Positions 23,226-35,231 of a stretch of DNA of 64,000 nt are shown in pieces. How positions within the stretch are numbered: position 1 is the first letter of the stretch; every line of letters starts with the position of its first letter. A model generated the notes under the pieces. The model was not told where the DNA came from. It searched no databases and worked only from the letters and a program-made list of their open reading frames with translations. Origin of the DNA: Neoscytalidium dimidiatum (lineage: Eukaryota; Ascomycota; Dothideomycetes; Botryosphaeriales; Botryosphaeriaceae); NCBI GenBank assembly GCA_037367355.1, contig CM074701.1, forward strand, positions 2,976,001 through 3,040,000. Reading direction: 5' to 3'. Both the position numbers and the translations under genes were made by a program.

Positions 23226-25206
23226 GACGAGTCAGCACGGCTTCCAATTGACCTGACGAACAATTGAGGAAGCGCGACGAACAGGAGATGCCCGAGCTGA
23301 TGAGGGCGGCGGTGTTGGTGAAGGTTGGCGCTCAATGGCAGGTGTCGGCCAGCGTCGGCCTGGCTTCAGAACAGGTTGGCGGGGTTCCTCGGCTCAGTTT
23401 CTCCAGATCGACTGGTCCGAGCTCGGAGCGGGAGAGCGGAAGGGGAGAATCACAGTTGCCCTGAATTGCAGAGCACGCATGTCGAGATTGCGACGAGTGT
23501 ACGTCAGAGTTTTCCCATTCGACCGTCAGAGGTGTATGCGGATGTATGGATGCGTTGGATCCGCAGCCGGTGCCGGACGCAGCGGCAGGCTGTCGACTGG
23601 CGGCCACGACTTTGGGGGCCCCGGGATGCCTTAGGACTACTTCGGCCGGACCGCGCCTTCCGCCCAGCTCAAAAACTGGGGAACCGAGTGAACAGCGTTG
23701 GGATGGTCCGGCAGAAGCTCGGTACTCTAGTGTCAGATTATCTCCGTCCTCCCATCCCACTCCGCCCAGGATTGAGCGCTGCTACTTCACCCATCCTGAC
23801 GCCCATCCCTCAGCTTGCCCTGCATCTATAGCGTCTCCATTGAGCGCCCCAAAAGCCAGAATCCGCCCTGCTCCCAGCCCGACACCGTGGGAGCCGCTTC
23901 AGGGGTCCAGAGCCCAAAGCCCAAAGCCCACAGTCTGGAGCCGCACCTTTTCTCATGCACCAATCCGTGCCCCGTCCACGCGACAGCTGGAGCTCACCGC
24001 AGCAAGCCGTCGCGGGCCCCCTGTCGGTCATGAGTTCGGTCACAGGTGTTCACCAGCAGCAAAATACGGAGGCGAGTCTCACCGTCTGCCCGACAGAGAC
24101 GTGTTCCAGCCGCGCAGGAGCCCTCGTCACGGACTTCCGTCGGCCGTTCTCTCCCAAGCGCCGCTCAGAAGAGCTCGCCTCGCCTCGGCCGCGCGCTTCT
24201 TAAAGGGTGCCGCCTGGCGAGATAGCGGCTAAGGCTGTATCGGCACGTGGTTGTACAAGCTTTTTGCAGCACCTGCAGCGGGTGGGCACGAGCAGCATGA
24301 GGTTCCCAGCTGTCGGTCTAGCCGACGGGAAGATTGATAGCATGAGGGGGAAGTGATTGCTGGTCGAGCATGTGCGGGACGCCGTCCCGCTCCACCAGGT
24401 CGCTGCCCGAGGCCGGGGTGCGTGCGTGATGGAAGAGCATCACCAGCCGCCGAGTGGCCTGCAGCCAATATTCTCGAAGCTTTTTTTTTTTTTTTTTTTC
24501 ACCGCCATGATATCCCACCGCGATGGTTGCCACGCGTGTGACTGAAGCCGGCCCGTTCTCGACCGGCCGAGCCAGGACACACGCCGTCAGCATCGACGGG
24601 CATGCACGGCGGGATCCCCACATGCTCGTGCTCCGTGACAGCGAACGCGCCGAAACATTTTTCTTTCTGCCGGCGAGGCGAGCGGCTGCATACGAGCACG
24701 CGCCCGCTAAATGCGGATGTGCGCGCAGCACGCGCTCCCCGTGCTGGAGGAAGGCCGCGGACAGCACCAGGCAGGCATGATTGACGGAGCAGCGGCGGCG
24801 ACAGCAGCAGCGGATAGATAGCGGGCGAAGGTCGGGAGCTGCACGGCGGTTCTGGCGTGCCTTGAACTGAGAAATTGAGGCTTGGTCGGCATTGATATCA
24901 TGGTGGAGCAGGCAGGCGAGTCGCAGGTCGTGGACAGGCCACCAATGAGCACGCAGCAGCGGCTGGACCCAGATAACGTGAAGGGCGATCCCGGGGCCTA
25001 GCGCCCAGCCGGGCCTAGCGGATGATGCCTCCGCGCTGGACTTCAAGCTGGCGGTTTATCGCAAGCTGCGACACCTCAACTCCAACGCCGATGCCTTGCG
25101 CGACTCCGCCCTCGACTGCAGTCAACAGGCACGCCCAGAGCCTTCTGCTGCACCCTCGTTCCATCCGCAGATAACAGTCTGAACCCCCGGCGGAGCCGCA
25201 GGCTAT
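23226..25206. other. Shared promoter interval between prpD-type gene and Zn2Cys6 factor
   Basis: A 2.0 kb divergent intergenic region. It has a short heptamer array (CCCAAAG units, about 23908-23930) and a T19-type run at 24481-24499. Long plus-strand open frames around 23325-24232 are GC-driven and lack domains. Any site co-regulating the two flanking genes would be here, but I could not assign one. Confidence 0.4.
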
Positions 25207-27893
25207 ATGGCAGAAGCGATCACCATCCCTTCCCCGTCCGTGTTCCTCAGCTCCCCAGTGGAGGCCGCGCCCCAGCACCACCACCAAGCCAAGTCGACCA
25301 CCGCCCGCGACGCCTCCAAGTCGCCTCCGAAACCGCGCCGGCCCTCCAGCGCGCCCAAGGCGAAGCCCGCAGACGGCGAAGCCAGCAACAACACCGCAAA
25401 TCCGGCCAACGGCGTTACAAAACGCAAGCAGTCGAAGAGCAGAAATGGTATGCGACGCCGCTTATCTCGACCCCGATAAGCTTCGGCCCACCCAGCCGAG
25501 CAATCGCCATCGAGCAACACCTCGACTGCCAGTGAACAACGTCGCGCTGACTCCGCGAGCACAGGCTGCATCACCTGCAAGGCGAAACGCCTGAAGTGCG
25601 ACGAGACCAAGCCCACCTGCCAGCAGTGCGCCCGCCGCAGCGTGGCCTGTGGCGGCTACAAGAAGGACTTCAAATGGCGGCCCTTCGAGGAAGCCAACTT
25701 CACTGGCGGCAAGCCTCAGCCTGCGAAACAGCAGCGAAAAGGTTCCGTGACGCTTGTCGCTGCGAGGAAACGAAACATGTTGCTAAGGTTGCGCAGGAAC
25801 ACCCCCGCCCGCTGAGCTGACGCCAGCGAACCGCACCCCACCAACCCAAGAGCGTCCGCCGCCAGCACCGGCACTCGACACCACAGATGCGTCCTTTTCC
25901 GCCTCCTTCGCACCGGCTGCCCAGCCGCAGCCTGCGAACATGGCGCCTCCCTTCATGGACCCGTCGCTCGCCCCGTCGGCTGCCTTCCTCCCCGCCCCGC
26001 CGCCATCCCCGTTCATGCTTCCTCCGGACGGCATGCCTATGCCCGACCCATTCGAGACAAATGGGTCAACCGCAAGCACAACGAGTATGTTCAACGATGC
26101 AGAGACCGTAGACACGATGCAGTCGGCGACTACGGCACCATCAAGTCTGTCATCAGGACGGTCTCCACGCCTTGTGGACCTACTCTTACCGGGGACAGAT
26201 ATGAACGCGCCCTCTCCCGAGTACCTCAGCTGGCGAGCACAATACCCCGACTCGCTCTACCAGCCCGCCGGCCTCGATTTGCCCCCGCCCGACCCCATGG
26301 ACGAAGACGGTGTCGAGGATATAGTTCGTCAGCCCATTGTCAACCCGGATCACGAAGCATGGGTCATGCGATTGCCATCGCCAGTTCCCTCTGATTCTTC
26401 CAGCTCGTCAGGAGGCGCGACGCCTCGGTCGGACCCGTTCAACATGCTGCTCCGTGAGCCCAGGTTGGCACTGGATAGCCCGGAGGCCATGACGTGGCGC
26501 TTCGATCAGCAAACCTGCGGTATCCTCTCGGTAAAGGACGGTCCGACCGAGAACCCCTGGCGCACCCTGATATGGCCTCTCGCCAAGGACTCGCCAGCTC
26601 TGTATCATGCCATTGCCTCCATGACAAATTTTCATACTTCCAAGCATGAGCCACAGCTGAGAGTGCAGGGCATCGAGCACATGCGTACCAGCATTGAGGC
26701 ACTTGCAACTGGCATCCAAAACATGCGTGTTGATACCGCCATCGCCACTACCCTTGCTCTTGCATTTTCAGAGACGTGGGATCAACACACGTCAACTGGC
26801 ATAGACCATATCAAGGGTGCCAAGATCCTCGTCCATCAGGCTCTGATCAGGCATCAGCGGTCACCGTTGCAGGGAGATGAACTTGCCAGGTTAAAGTTTC
26901 TTTGCAACACTTGGGTTTACATGGACGTCATCGCACGTTTGACTTCGGTAGATGATGATGAGTCGAACGACTTCGATGCAGTTGCGTCCATGTTCGCTGG
27001 CCCATTTGAGTACGAGGCGCAGCTGGATCCTTTGATGGGATGTGCGAGCACGCTTTTCCCCATCATCGGCCACGTTGCGAACCTTGTTCGTCGCGTTCGC
27101 AGGAGTGAAAGCAACTCGCCGGCCATCATCTCGCAAGCGATGGACCTCAAAACTCAACTCGAAGACTGGGTTCCTCAGGCTTTCTTTGAAGTGCCGGAGG
27201 ATCCGACTTCTCAAATTCAGCACAGCCTGCAGACAGCTGAGGCTTATCGATGGGCGACGTTGCTGTACCTGCACCAGGCAGTGCCGGAGATTCCATCTCT
27301 TTCTTCCGCTGAGCTGGCTAAGAAGGTTCTCATCTATCTTGCCACTGTTCCGTTGAGCTCTCGCGCTGTCATCGTACACATCTACCCCCTGATGGCAGCG
27401 GGTTGTGAGGCGGCAACGGACGAAGATCGGCAATGGGTGCGTCAGAGATGGGAGTCGATGAGCGCACGCATGGTCATCGGCATCATCGACCGATGTCTTG
27501 ACATCACGAAAGAAGTTTGGGCGCGCCGCGACACATATGCTGCTCGGATACGAGGCAAGGTCAAGGTTGCGACAAAGAGCAATCCGCACAAGCGTGGTGT
27601 GAGTCCCAACGAAGAGGTTGACGAGCCGGTGAGATGGAATGAGAGCTTTGTCGGCGCTAATAAGAGGCGCGCGACCATCGGCCCATTCGATGTGCCTTGC
27701 CCTGCCACTGTTCGTGACCAGAGACGTGGCTCGACCGATTTCGGCACTGGGGTTGTTGATCGTGAATTCACCGTACGGGGAAGACTGCACTGGCTCAGCG
27801 TCATGAAGGACTGGGGTTGGGAAGGTCAGTAGCATTCCTATGATTTCTCACTGTCTTGCCGTAACTAACAATCTCCCAGTTCTTCTCGGCTGA
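25207..27893 (+). CDS. Zn2Cys6 fungal-specific transcription factor
   Basis: Four exons (25207-25447, 25565-25741, 25797-27824, 27880-27893) give 819 residues. The binuclear zinc cluster is C-x2-C-x6-C-x6-C-x2-C-x6-C with Cys at about 82, 85, 92, 99, 102 and 109 (CITCKAKRLKCDETKPTC, CQQCARRSVAC), preceded by a basic TKRKQSKSRN stretch. A Pro/Ala-rich linker follows. From about residue 330 a helical fungal transcription-factor regulatory domain of the Fungal_trans_2 type begins (RFDQQTCGILSVKDGPTENPW onward), and the protein ends with the family-typical DWGWEVLLG reached through a last 14-nt exon. The second intron uses a weak donor (GTTCCG) but is the only choice that keeps the frame, with branch site GCTAAG and acceptor GCGCAG. 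It acts in the nucleus. Its targets are unknown; divergence from methylcitrate dehydratase is suggestive only. Confidence 0.92.
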
Positions 27894-30562
27894 GCACAGT
27901 GTGGCCTCTCCGAGGCACAGCGTTGTGGGCTCAGCGTCTCATTGGTTCTCATGCCATGTTAGCGGTCGGGTGCCGTTCCTTATTTATCTTTCACACGATT
28001 TAATTCGCAGCAAGCCACGGCGTGGCTACTGTTGTCGATTATCTTTGGGCAATGTCGCGAAAACAAAAAAATTGCAGATTCCTTCTGCCACATGGCGCTC
28101 TCTTGGGGATCTTTCGGAAACATCTTCATTGGTAGTTCATCGGGATATCGTCGTTTTGAAAGCTCTGCATTGGCGTTTATGACTTGTTTGCGTTCTTCTG
28201 AGTTGTCTTGATAGGATTGATTTTTGCCTCTGCTTTCCCTCTCGGATATTCTGTTTGCGCAGATGATATGACGATCTCGACATTCGGGAGACACGACTTG
28301 GAGACAGGGTAACATTGAATATGGGACGTCTTCAACTGGGGCTTGCGGTGTTCTGGATGGTTTCGCTTACGGTATGCATTCTCCCTGCCACGGTTGGCGG
28401 CCAGAGGTCTCTGGTACGCAAGAAATTAGCATATTATCATTGGGAAGGGCACGGAATGGGGACAGGAGCGCCGGCTGTGTTTTTGTATGAGCTTCCGGGC
28501 AAAGGTTCATGGGAGGTTGGTACGGTGAACGGAAAGGGTATCGGTACGGACAGGACGGCTTTTCAGGGCAGCTTACTCTCTGATTTACCTTCAGCTTAGC
28601 TTTCATGAAGTGGATGGGATTTGCGCTAGGAGCTGGCTACCTGAGAGAAACGCTTCCTTTTTGTTCTGTCTCTCTTCTGCTCTGACGCCAGCCCGCTTTG
28701 ACGCTAGACCGGCATGATCCCATCCCGACAAGTTATCACCTTATCCCGTAAGAAAGTCACACCACGAACCACACAGCAGACCGCGCGCACCACACACGCC
28801 ACCACTTTTGCCAGGATTGTTCGCCCTTGCGTCTGGTTGTGTGTCTCTCCGCACGGGACACGCGCCGCGGCCAAGCTGGCTATCATCGCGCAGTCCCTGC
28901 CGATCCGGTCGTCAGCCAAGACATGGTGTATCTTCCAACTGGATGCGGGGAAAGGACACAGCAGAGGGAGGCTCGAGCGGAGTGACAATTCAATTGAAAG
29001 CTATGGCCAGCCTGTAAACGCTGGGCTGAGCTCGGTTTAAGAGCGCGGATGTAGACACAAAACCCAGTTGCAGCGAGAAGTCAATCAGCCGCCAAGCAGG
29101 AATAATGAGTCCTAGCTTCTGCGTATGACAGCTGGGGACGAGCTTTGAAATCGATTATCTTGAAGTTCAGCTATATAGAATGTAGAAATGCGGAGGGTAG
29201 GCTCTTTCGAATCCTATTTACAGTCCCGGCGCTCCTCGTTGCCCGTACCCAACGTTGGGGCGCACGACATTTTCCGAGGGTTCTCCGCGAAACAACACAA
29301 TTGGATCTTGGAGTGCGATTGACAGCATCACGGCAGCACCAGCAGCTATGGCACGTGAAGCACATGCCCGTAGAGGACACCGGGGAGGGCAGGGATGGCT
29401 GCCCAGCGGCGGTAGGGTGGGGGCCATGCGGGCGGTGGGATGCGGCAGAAATCGGGAAGGGATCAAATTGCCTAATCGGGATGCAAGCTCCACCCTGGAT
29501 CTCGGCTTTCCGCCTCCCAACTTGCGTCTTGGGCATTCTCACTGCTGGCTGCAAGGGTCGAATATGAAGCATTCGCACGGTTAAGACAGGAGTCAGTTTC
29601 CCGTCTCGTGCGAAGAAGCAGGCGCAGCTTAATCGCGCCAGTGCCCGTCTCGATGCACACCTACAGCAGAATTGGAGTATATAAGCACAAGCTGCGTGCG
29701 GGCAGCATCATAACAGTTTCTTCGCAGCGACACTCCATGTTTCTCCCACAACGGAGCCAGCCATGACCAATCCGAGCCTCGGCAATCGTTGATCACTCGC
29801 TCGCCTAGCAGGTACTGGCTATTTGACACGAAGCAGCTCAAAGCGCCTTCTTATCAGCTTCTTATCCAACACGGTGCCTGGGAATGGCGTTCCGCTCTGC
29901 GGGAAGCTCCACCCCGCCCTGCGTTTTGCTGCTTTTAGCAAAATATTCCACTCGCCGTCCAGCCCCGACCATCCCCGACCAACAACTCACACACAGTCAA
30001 TCACCCTCGATACCGCTTACCATACACGCGACCTTACCACAATCAAACGCAGATAGCCGTCCATGATGACGAATGCGGGGCACTTCACAGCGCCGACAGC
30101 TCGTCTCAACGGCGGGGTCGGCGGGGTTCTGAGTTGTCTCCACCTAATCTTATCCCAAAGCTCTCCGAGCTTCAGTGAAAACGCTGTGTTTCTTAGCGGT
30201 TTGGGGATAGGCTATGCGCGCTTGGGGAAGTATGTCGGAACCCCAGCGTTTTTGTCCTGATATAAGAACGCCCTCTCATTGCTTGGGTGGCTGCCATTGT
30301 CCTCCCCCTCCCGCACCTTCTGCATATACCGTCCTACAGGTTCCTGGAACTTGAAGCTGTTTCGAGCCGTAGCGTTTCTTGCCTGTTTGTATAAATGTGA
30401 GTATGCCTTCGGTGTTGTCTGTCCATAGCTTCAACAGAGACGTCGTCCATCCCAGCAATTCTTGTCTGTAAACCTCAACACCGAAGCAATCGGATTCTTG
30501 CCATCTCCGAACCACTCCTGGCACCTGGGAAAGGCAGTTCCGTTTTCGACGAATTTTCTAAC
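27894..30562. other. Intergenic region upstream of the cupin gene
   Basis: 2.7 kb without a supportable gene. A 94-codon plus-strand frame (28315-28599) starts with a hydrophobic, signal-like segment (MGRLQLGLAVFWMVSLTVC) but lacks any family resemblance. I list it only as a weak small-secreted-protein candidate. CT-rich leader-like DNA precedes the cupin start. Confidence 0.35.
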
Positions 30563-31109
30563 ATGGGTGCTCTTCTCAGCAAAGCCAAATCCGCCGTCTC
30601 TTCCACACCACCCGAAAAGATGTCTCCCATCGCTATGACCCACTTCGCAAAGGCGCAGAGCACCTTCAAGCCGCCGCTCATCGCCAATGAGAACGCTTTC
30701 CTCGGCGACATTGCCACCTCGTAAGCCACCACCATCAAGACCGCAATTCACGAACGTTTCCATATGCTCGTTTCTCCTGCCAAGAAGAAAAAAAAACGAA
30801 GAAGAAAAAACGATCGGAACATCAAAAGGCTGACACCCCAATCACAGTGAGAAGAATGACCCGGAAAAGCCCATCACGGCAGGCTTCTACCGGCTGGAGA
30901 AGGGCACGCCGCTGGTGTACGAGTACACGTACCACGAGATGAAGATCATCGTCGACGGCTCGTTCGACATCTCCGATGAGGCCGGCAACAAGGTGCACGC
31001 CGTCGCCGGCGACGTCTTCTACTTCCCCAAGGGCTCCAAGATCACCTTCACCACCGACGACTTCGGCCTCGGCTTCTTCGTCGGCCAGAGGAAGGAGGGC
31101 GGTGCGTAG
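30563..31109 (+). CDS. Small EutQ-like cupin protein
   Basis: Two exons (30563-30720 and 30848-31109) joined across a 127-bp GTAAGC..CACAG intron give 139 residues. The second exon forms one cupin barrel: GFYRLEKGTPLVYEYTYHEM, then the strand IIVDGSFDISDEAGNKVHAV, then GDVFYFPKGSKITFTT and FGLGFFVGQR. This resembles the ethanolamine-utilisation EutQ-like cupins common in fungi and bacteria, whose function in fungi is unknown. The metal-binding triad is incomplete: the classical HxH is replaced by YTYHEM with one His, so metal use cannot be assumed. The start at 30563 is chosen because it opens an exon in frame with the donor; a second ATG follows 19 codons later (MSPIAMTHF). Probably cytosolic, with no targeting signal seen. 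The intron is longer than most in this window and A-rich near its end. Confidence 0.88.
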
Positions 31110-31928
31110 AAGCGGGAGACGAGCACTGGATTTCTTGGATATAGAGAATTATGCTGGCCCTTTTTTTTTTTTATTTCAGCGCTGGCAAGTTTCCTTCTTC
31201 TTTTCGAGCTATAGGGATATGCCCATGAGCGCTTATCGAGATATCAAATGGTGAAATGGAAAGATTCAAACAGATCTGCTTGATTCAGAATTTCTATATT
31301 GAACGTGCTATTTTTTTTTTAAAAAAAAACTCTTGTTATGATTGGAAAAGGCGAGCGGGATGGAGGTATTGCTCAAACTTTTTGATGCCCAAAACCGACC
31401 AAGTTTACCCAATCGCCCGTGAATGGCCAATATATATATGGAAAATAATCTAAATTAGATACTTGGAGTTAATACGCAAAAACTTCGGCACAGTTTGCAT
31501 AGCGTGTAGCGGTACAGTGAAAGCATGAAGTAAGGTTTGGATGTCATTACAATCTTTTCTTGAAGGTTATCAAAATCCGGACTCAGGGATGAGGAAAAAG
31601 GAGAAGCTACAGCCGTGATATGTTGTACAACATAAACTTCGTTCTCGACTCCAGTCTCCAACGCTGAATGAAGCTGACAAGGAATTTTCCAGGATAACCG
31701 AACCCTTCTTGAGAAGATGAGCCAGAAACAGCAATCTCCACACCACCCGACCACACTCGCCACGGACGTGCCGAAAGAAGAATTGATATCATGATCCCTT
31801 CCACACTCTTCCGATCCAGATCCAGATCCCGCCCCTGCTTTTGAATTACAAGATCACACAGCCGTGAAAAACTTGCCCGGGTCACCGTGCCATTGTTGGG
31901 TATGATAATGTCGTCTCCTCTCGTCAGC
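31110..31928. other. Convergent 3' flanks of cupin and CHS5 genes
   Basis: About 0.8 kb between two converging genes, AT-rich with T- and A-runs at about 31161-31171 and 31311-31329. It probably holds both polyadenylation regions. No gene is seen. Confidence 0.5.
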
Positions 31929-33297
31929 TCACAACGCGACATCCTGAAAACTGGCGACGCTTGGGCTCGCACCAGCCTCGCTTGCGGGAGCCCCAGCCTC
32001 GAGCCTCTTCTCATCTCCATCCTCCGGCGTCTCCGTGTCGCCATCCGATTCGTCTCCACTCGCCTCGTCCGCGCCCGATGCCTCCGGCTTGCCGTCTTCT
32101 CTCCGCGCCTTCGACTCTTCGGCTGCGACGGCGGTGGCGGCAGATGAGGATTCGGCGGACTCTGCCGGGGAAGCCTGGCCGTCCTCCTTCGGCGGCGGGG
32201 GCGGAGGCTGGTCTTCGTCTGCGGATTCTGCTTTCGACGGGGAAGCTGCAGCGTGAGCGTGTGTACCATTCGGGGGTTCTTTGCGGACTTGCTCGGGTGT
32301 CGGAGGAGTGATCTCGGTGCGCGGACTGGGCAGCGGAGACGGTCTTGAGCCGGAGGAATGGGCCATGCTCTGGCTCCGGCCATGGCTGGGCTGGTTCGGA
32401 TGCTGACCGGCTGGCGGGCCCATTTGTCGCATGCGAGGATCAGCATTGATGTAGTACTGGCGTACGCCAACGATCCGCCCTTCTCGCTCACAACCCTTCA
32501 ACCAGTCTGGTACAACGACGGGTATGTTCATTTCCATTGCCTTTTCCCACGCCGGACCCCGGCCCTCAGTGCAGACGAAGTGGGTAGTATCGATGCGCAC
32601 TTGATCAATGATCTTAGCACCGATGCGTTCGACGGTCTGGGTCAGGCTTTCTCTAAGCTGTGCGGGCATGATGCCCGGTGTGATGGTGATGCCGGAGAGA
32701 TCGGTCATCTTGTGGGTACGCACGACAAGACGCTCACTGCTGTAGGTGCCGGCCGAGGTGCGCAGTACCAGATGGAAGACGTACTCGGTGTCGACTGCTA
32801 GACCGGAGATCTTTGTACTCTGCATGTCGAAGGGACGCGGGATGCTGCCGGCCTTGCTGCCGTTGCGGTACAAGCTCAGGCTGCGCAGCTCAGCAGTCGC
32901 CAGCTGTATGGGGTCCCATTCCAGCACAACTGATGTCTGTGTAGCATTGCGGCAGCGGAGGACGGGAGGCTCGGGTGTGCGGGTGCCGAAGGTCTGGTAG
33001 ATTTTGGATTGCAGCTGCTGGAAGGCCTGCTGAGCAGCCTGCTCGGACTGATGGTTGCGAGCGACGGTGATGTCGACAATGCTTCCGGAGGAGATGTCTG
33101 GCGGGAGCAGAATAGAAGGGAACTCAATCTGAAGCACGCGTCAGCCTAGATCCCCGTGCGCGTCGAACAGCAACGTAGCAAGGAGAGAACGCGGACAGCA
33201 GCATTGCGGCGTGCGGAGGACGTACAAGGCGCTTGTCTTCGGTCAGCAGCACGGCGACGCCGGCGTCGACCTTGCCGACGGTCAATGAGACCAGCAT
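31929..33297 (-). CDS. CHS5: Chitin biosynthesis protein CHS5, exomer subunit (FN3-BRCT)
   Basis: Two exons (33226-33297, 31929-33128) flank a 97-bp intron and give 423 residues. Chs5 is the scaffold of exomer, a trans-Golgi coat adaptor that exports chitin synthase and other cargo to the cell surface. The 24-residue first exon carries the near-invariant start MLVSLTVGKVDAGVAVLLTE and joins to IEFPSILLPPDISSGSIVDI, the family's small N-terminal dimerisation/cargo-adaptor domain. A fibronectin type III domain follows (about 75-165: PPVLRCRNATQTSVVLEWDP), then a BRCT domain (about 168-255: ITITPGIMPAQLRESL, THFVCTEGRGPAWEKAMEM, VVPDWLKGCEREGR). The last ~165 residues are a disordered Pro/Ser/Glu/Ala tail ending FQDVAL. 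It lies 0.5 kb downstream of the V-ATPase E gene on the same strand. The identification is secure. Confidence 0.94.
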
Positions 33298-33816
33298 GGT
33301 GCGTGGGCGGGCGTGGAGGGCGGATGGGTCGGTGTTGATGCGGAGAGAGGACTGGGCTCGCGGATACCTGGAGATACCGATTAGCAGCGAGTGGCAGTGA
33401 CGAGCTGCAGCCACGCCCGCGTCGCCCGACGATCCGCGCGCCCAGTAGCATCGCGACTGCTCGAGTCTCGACCACTGTGCCGCAAAAATAGCATGCCCAC
33501 GCGGTCCACGCCATGTCAGCGGGCTCGTATCCCTGCAGCCCTGCGCCATCTTATGTGCATTGCTCTATTCGTAATATCCACGCGAAACACAAAAAAACAA
33601 CCTTCCGGCCTGGGCCCTGTTATTGAGTATACGGGATTTTGGCACAAATATGGTACACCTGAGCCCAGCCCATTTGATGTCATGAGAACTGAAATGCCCT
33701 CCCCCACCCTTCACGCGCGCACGCTCCCGAGAGACAGCGCTTTGCTGTTGGCGGTGCCGTGTGCGACTCCTCGTACCCTGACCAGACTCTTTTCACAATA
33801 TCTGTCCGCTGACGGC
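33298..33816. other. Intergenic between CHS5 and V-ATPase E genes
   Basis: 0.5 kb holding the CHS5 5' region and the V-ATPase E 3' region. No additional coding exon is seen. The frame that continues upstream of the CHS5 start does not resemble the family. Confidence 0.5.
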
Positions 33817-34633
33817 TCAGTCCTTGAACTTGCGGTTCTTGTTCTCGCCGAACAGCGTCGACCTGATCGACGGCAGGGCATCCTCCTCCAGTAGCCGTAA
33901 CCGCTCCTCAAAGGTGTTGTTAATTTCGATCTTACCGTTGCCGCCTACAATAGCCACACCACCGGCGCTGCTTCAATTAGCATTTCATCTAGCATTGGAG
34001 AGCTGCAGTAGCACTCACGATCCCTCGGGCTGCGGGTTGCTCTCGTCGATCTCCACCTTAGTCTCTTTGCCCGTCTTGTCCTTGTACTCCCTCTCGGCGT
34101 CGGGAATGGCCTTGCGCACGGCGTCATAGTCGGCCTTGCGGGCGCGCACCTGCACATTCGGCTCGTTGAGATCATACAGACCCTCGAGGATAAGGTTCTT
34201 CAACGTGTTCTGGTACTTGTTCTTGTCCTTGGAGGCCTCGGTGAGCTTCTTGCGGGCCTGCTCGAACAGGTCGTCCAGCAACTCCTGACGAGCACTCAGC
34301 ACCCGCAGGCGGGTCTTGTTGGCAACGGTAGAGCGGGTGATCTGCTGCGACATGGCGGCCTGCTTGAACTTCTTCTCGTAGGACTGGTCGATGGCCTGCG
34401 TCTCCTCGCGCACCAGCTTGCTCTTCTCAATGGCGAACTCCTCGTCGGCCTTGATCTGGATTTCCTTGGCCTTCTCTAGCGCCTCCTGACGGATGAAGGC
34501 CGTCATCTTCTTGAGCTCGCCGGCGACCTGCGTGGTGGGGCAGTCAGCGGGAGCTTAGCTGCGGGAATGGGTGCGGTGAGCTAGCTGGGCAGCAACGTAC
34601 CTGGTCGTCGGACATGGCGTGGATCTGCGACAT
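33817..34633 (-). CDS. VMA4: V-type proton ATPase subunit E
   Basis: Three exons (34601-34633, 34019-34527, 33817-33967) with introns of 73 and 51 bp give 230 residues, the usual length of subunit E. It is a peripheral-stalk subunit of the vacuolar H+-ATPase V1 sector, bridging the catalytic head to the membrane sector. The family N-terminus [19 protein letters not shown] is split by the first intron after 11 codons, as often in filamentous fungi. The long charged helix [20 protein letters not shown], the [20 protein letters not shown] segment and the C-terminal [20 protein letters not shown] followed by [14 protein letters not shown] are diagnostic. It is divergent from the NIPA-type gene, 0.6 kb away. 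Constitutive expression is expected. Confidence 0.96.
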
Positions 34634-35231
34634 GATGGCAGCGGGCGCAGGGACGGACGGGAGCGTGGAGATGGAGCGGGATGGAGCTGGGAGTGGCTGT
34701 CAAAGCTGCGATGGAGCAGTTGGGCGGGCAGGTGTTGTTGATTGCTGGAGCTGCGGGCGGTGATGCCGTCCAAGCACAAGCTTGGCCCACGCGCGCGGCC
34801 CTCATCTGCACCGGCACGCATGCAGCGTCCACCACCCACGGGCTCTGCCTCTGGCTCTTGACCCCTGCAACGCCTCATACGCCCGGCATTAGCCCAAAAG
34901 CCCGCCCACGTCGCGCCCTCTCCTTCGCCTTCGCTCGTTTGTCCTCTACTTCGCACCTTTTTTTCTGCGCACTCCTGCTACCGCGCCGCCGCTCCCTCCG
35001 CCTCCGTCGTACCAGCTCGCCCTCGCGCCGCCGATCGCTTGACGTCGCCCAGCTCGGCGCCCTTCGTCTCGTGAGCCGCCAGCTCTCGTGTCTCCGGCCA
35101 GAACCTCCGCGCATACGAGAATCCCGCTGCATGCGCCTGCGACGGGCGCTGCGCCTTTGACCGATCGCCTATAATACAGCATGCCTGTGCCCATCAGGTA
35201 GCAAATCCCGAAGTCCGCACTCCTCGCAGTC
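34634..35231. other. Bidirectional promoter between V-ATPase E and NIPA-type genes
   Basis: 0.6 kb between divergent starts. GC-rich with pyrimidine-rich runs on the plus strand near 34915-35010 that fit a leader for the rightward gene. No gene is seen. Confidence 0.5.

Noticed and set aside
26891..27835. 314-codon open frame antisense to the Zn2Cys6 factor
   Set aside because: It mirrors the real exon exactly, has no domain and reflects GC-rich codon use on the opposite strand.
28315..28599. 94-codon frame with a hydrophobic, signal-like start
   Set aside because: No Cys pattern, no family resemblance and no surrounding gene structure; kept only as a note in the gap entry.
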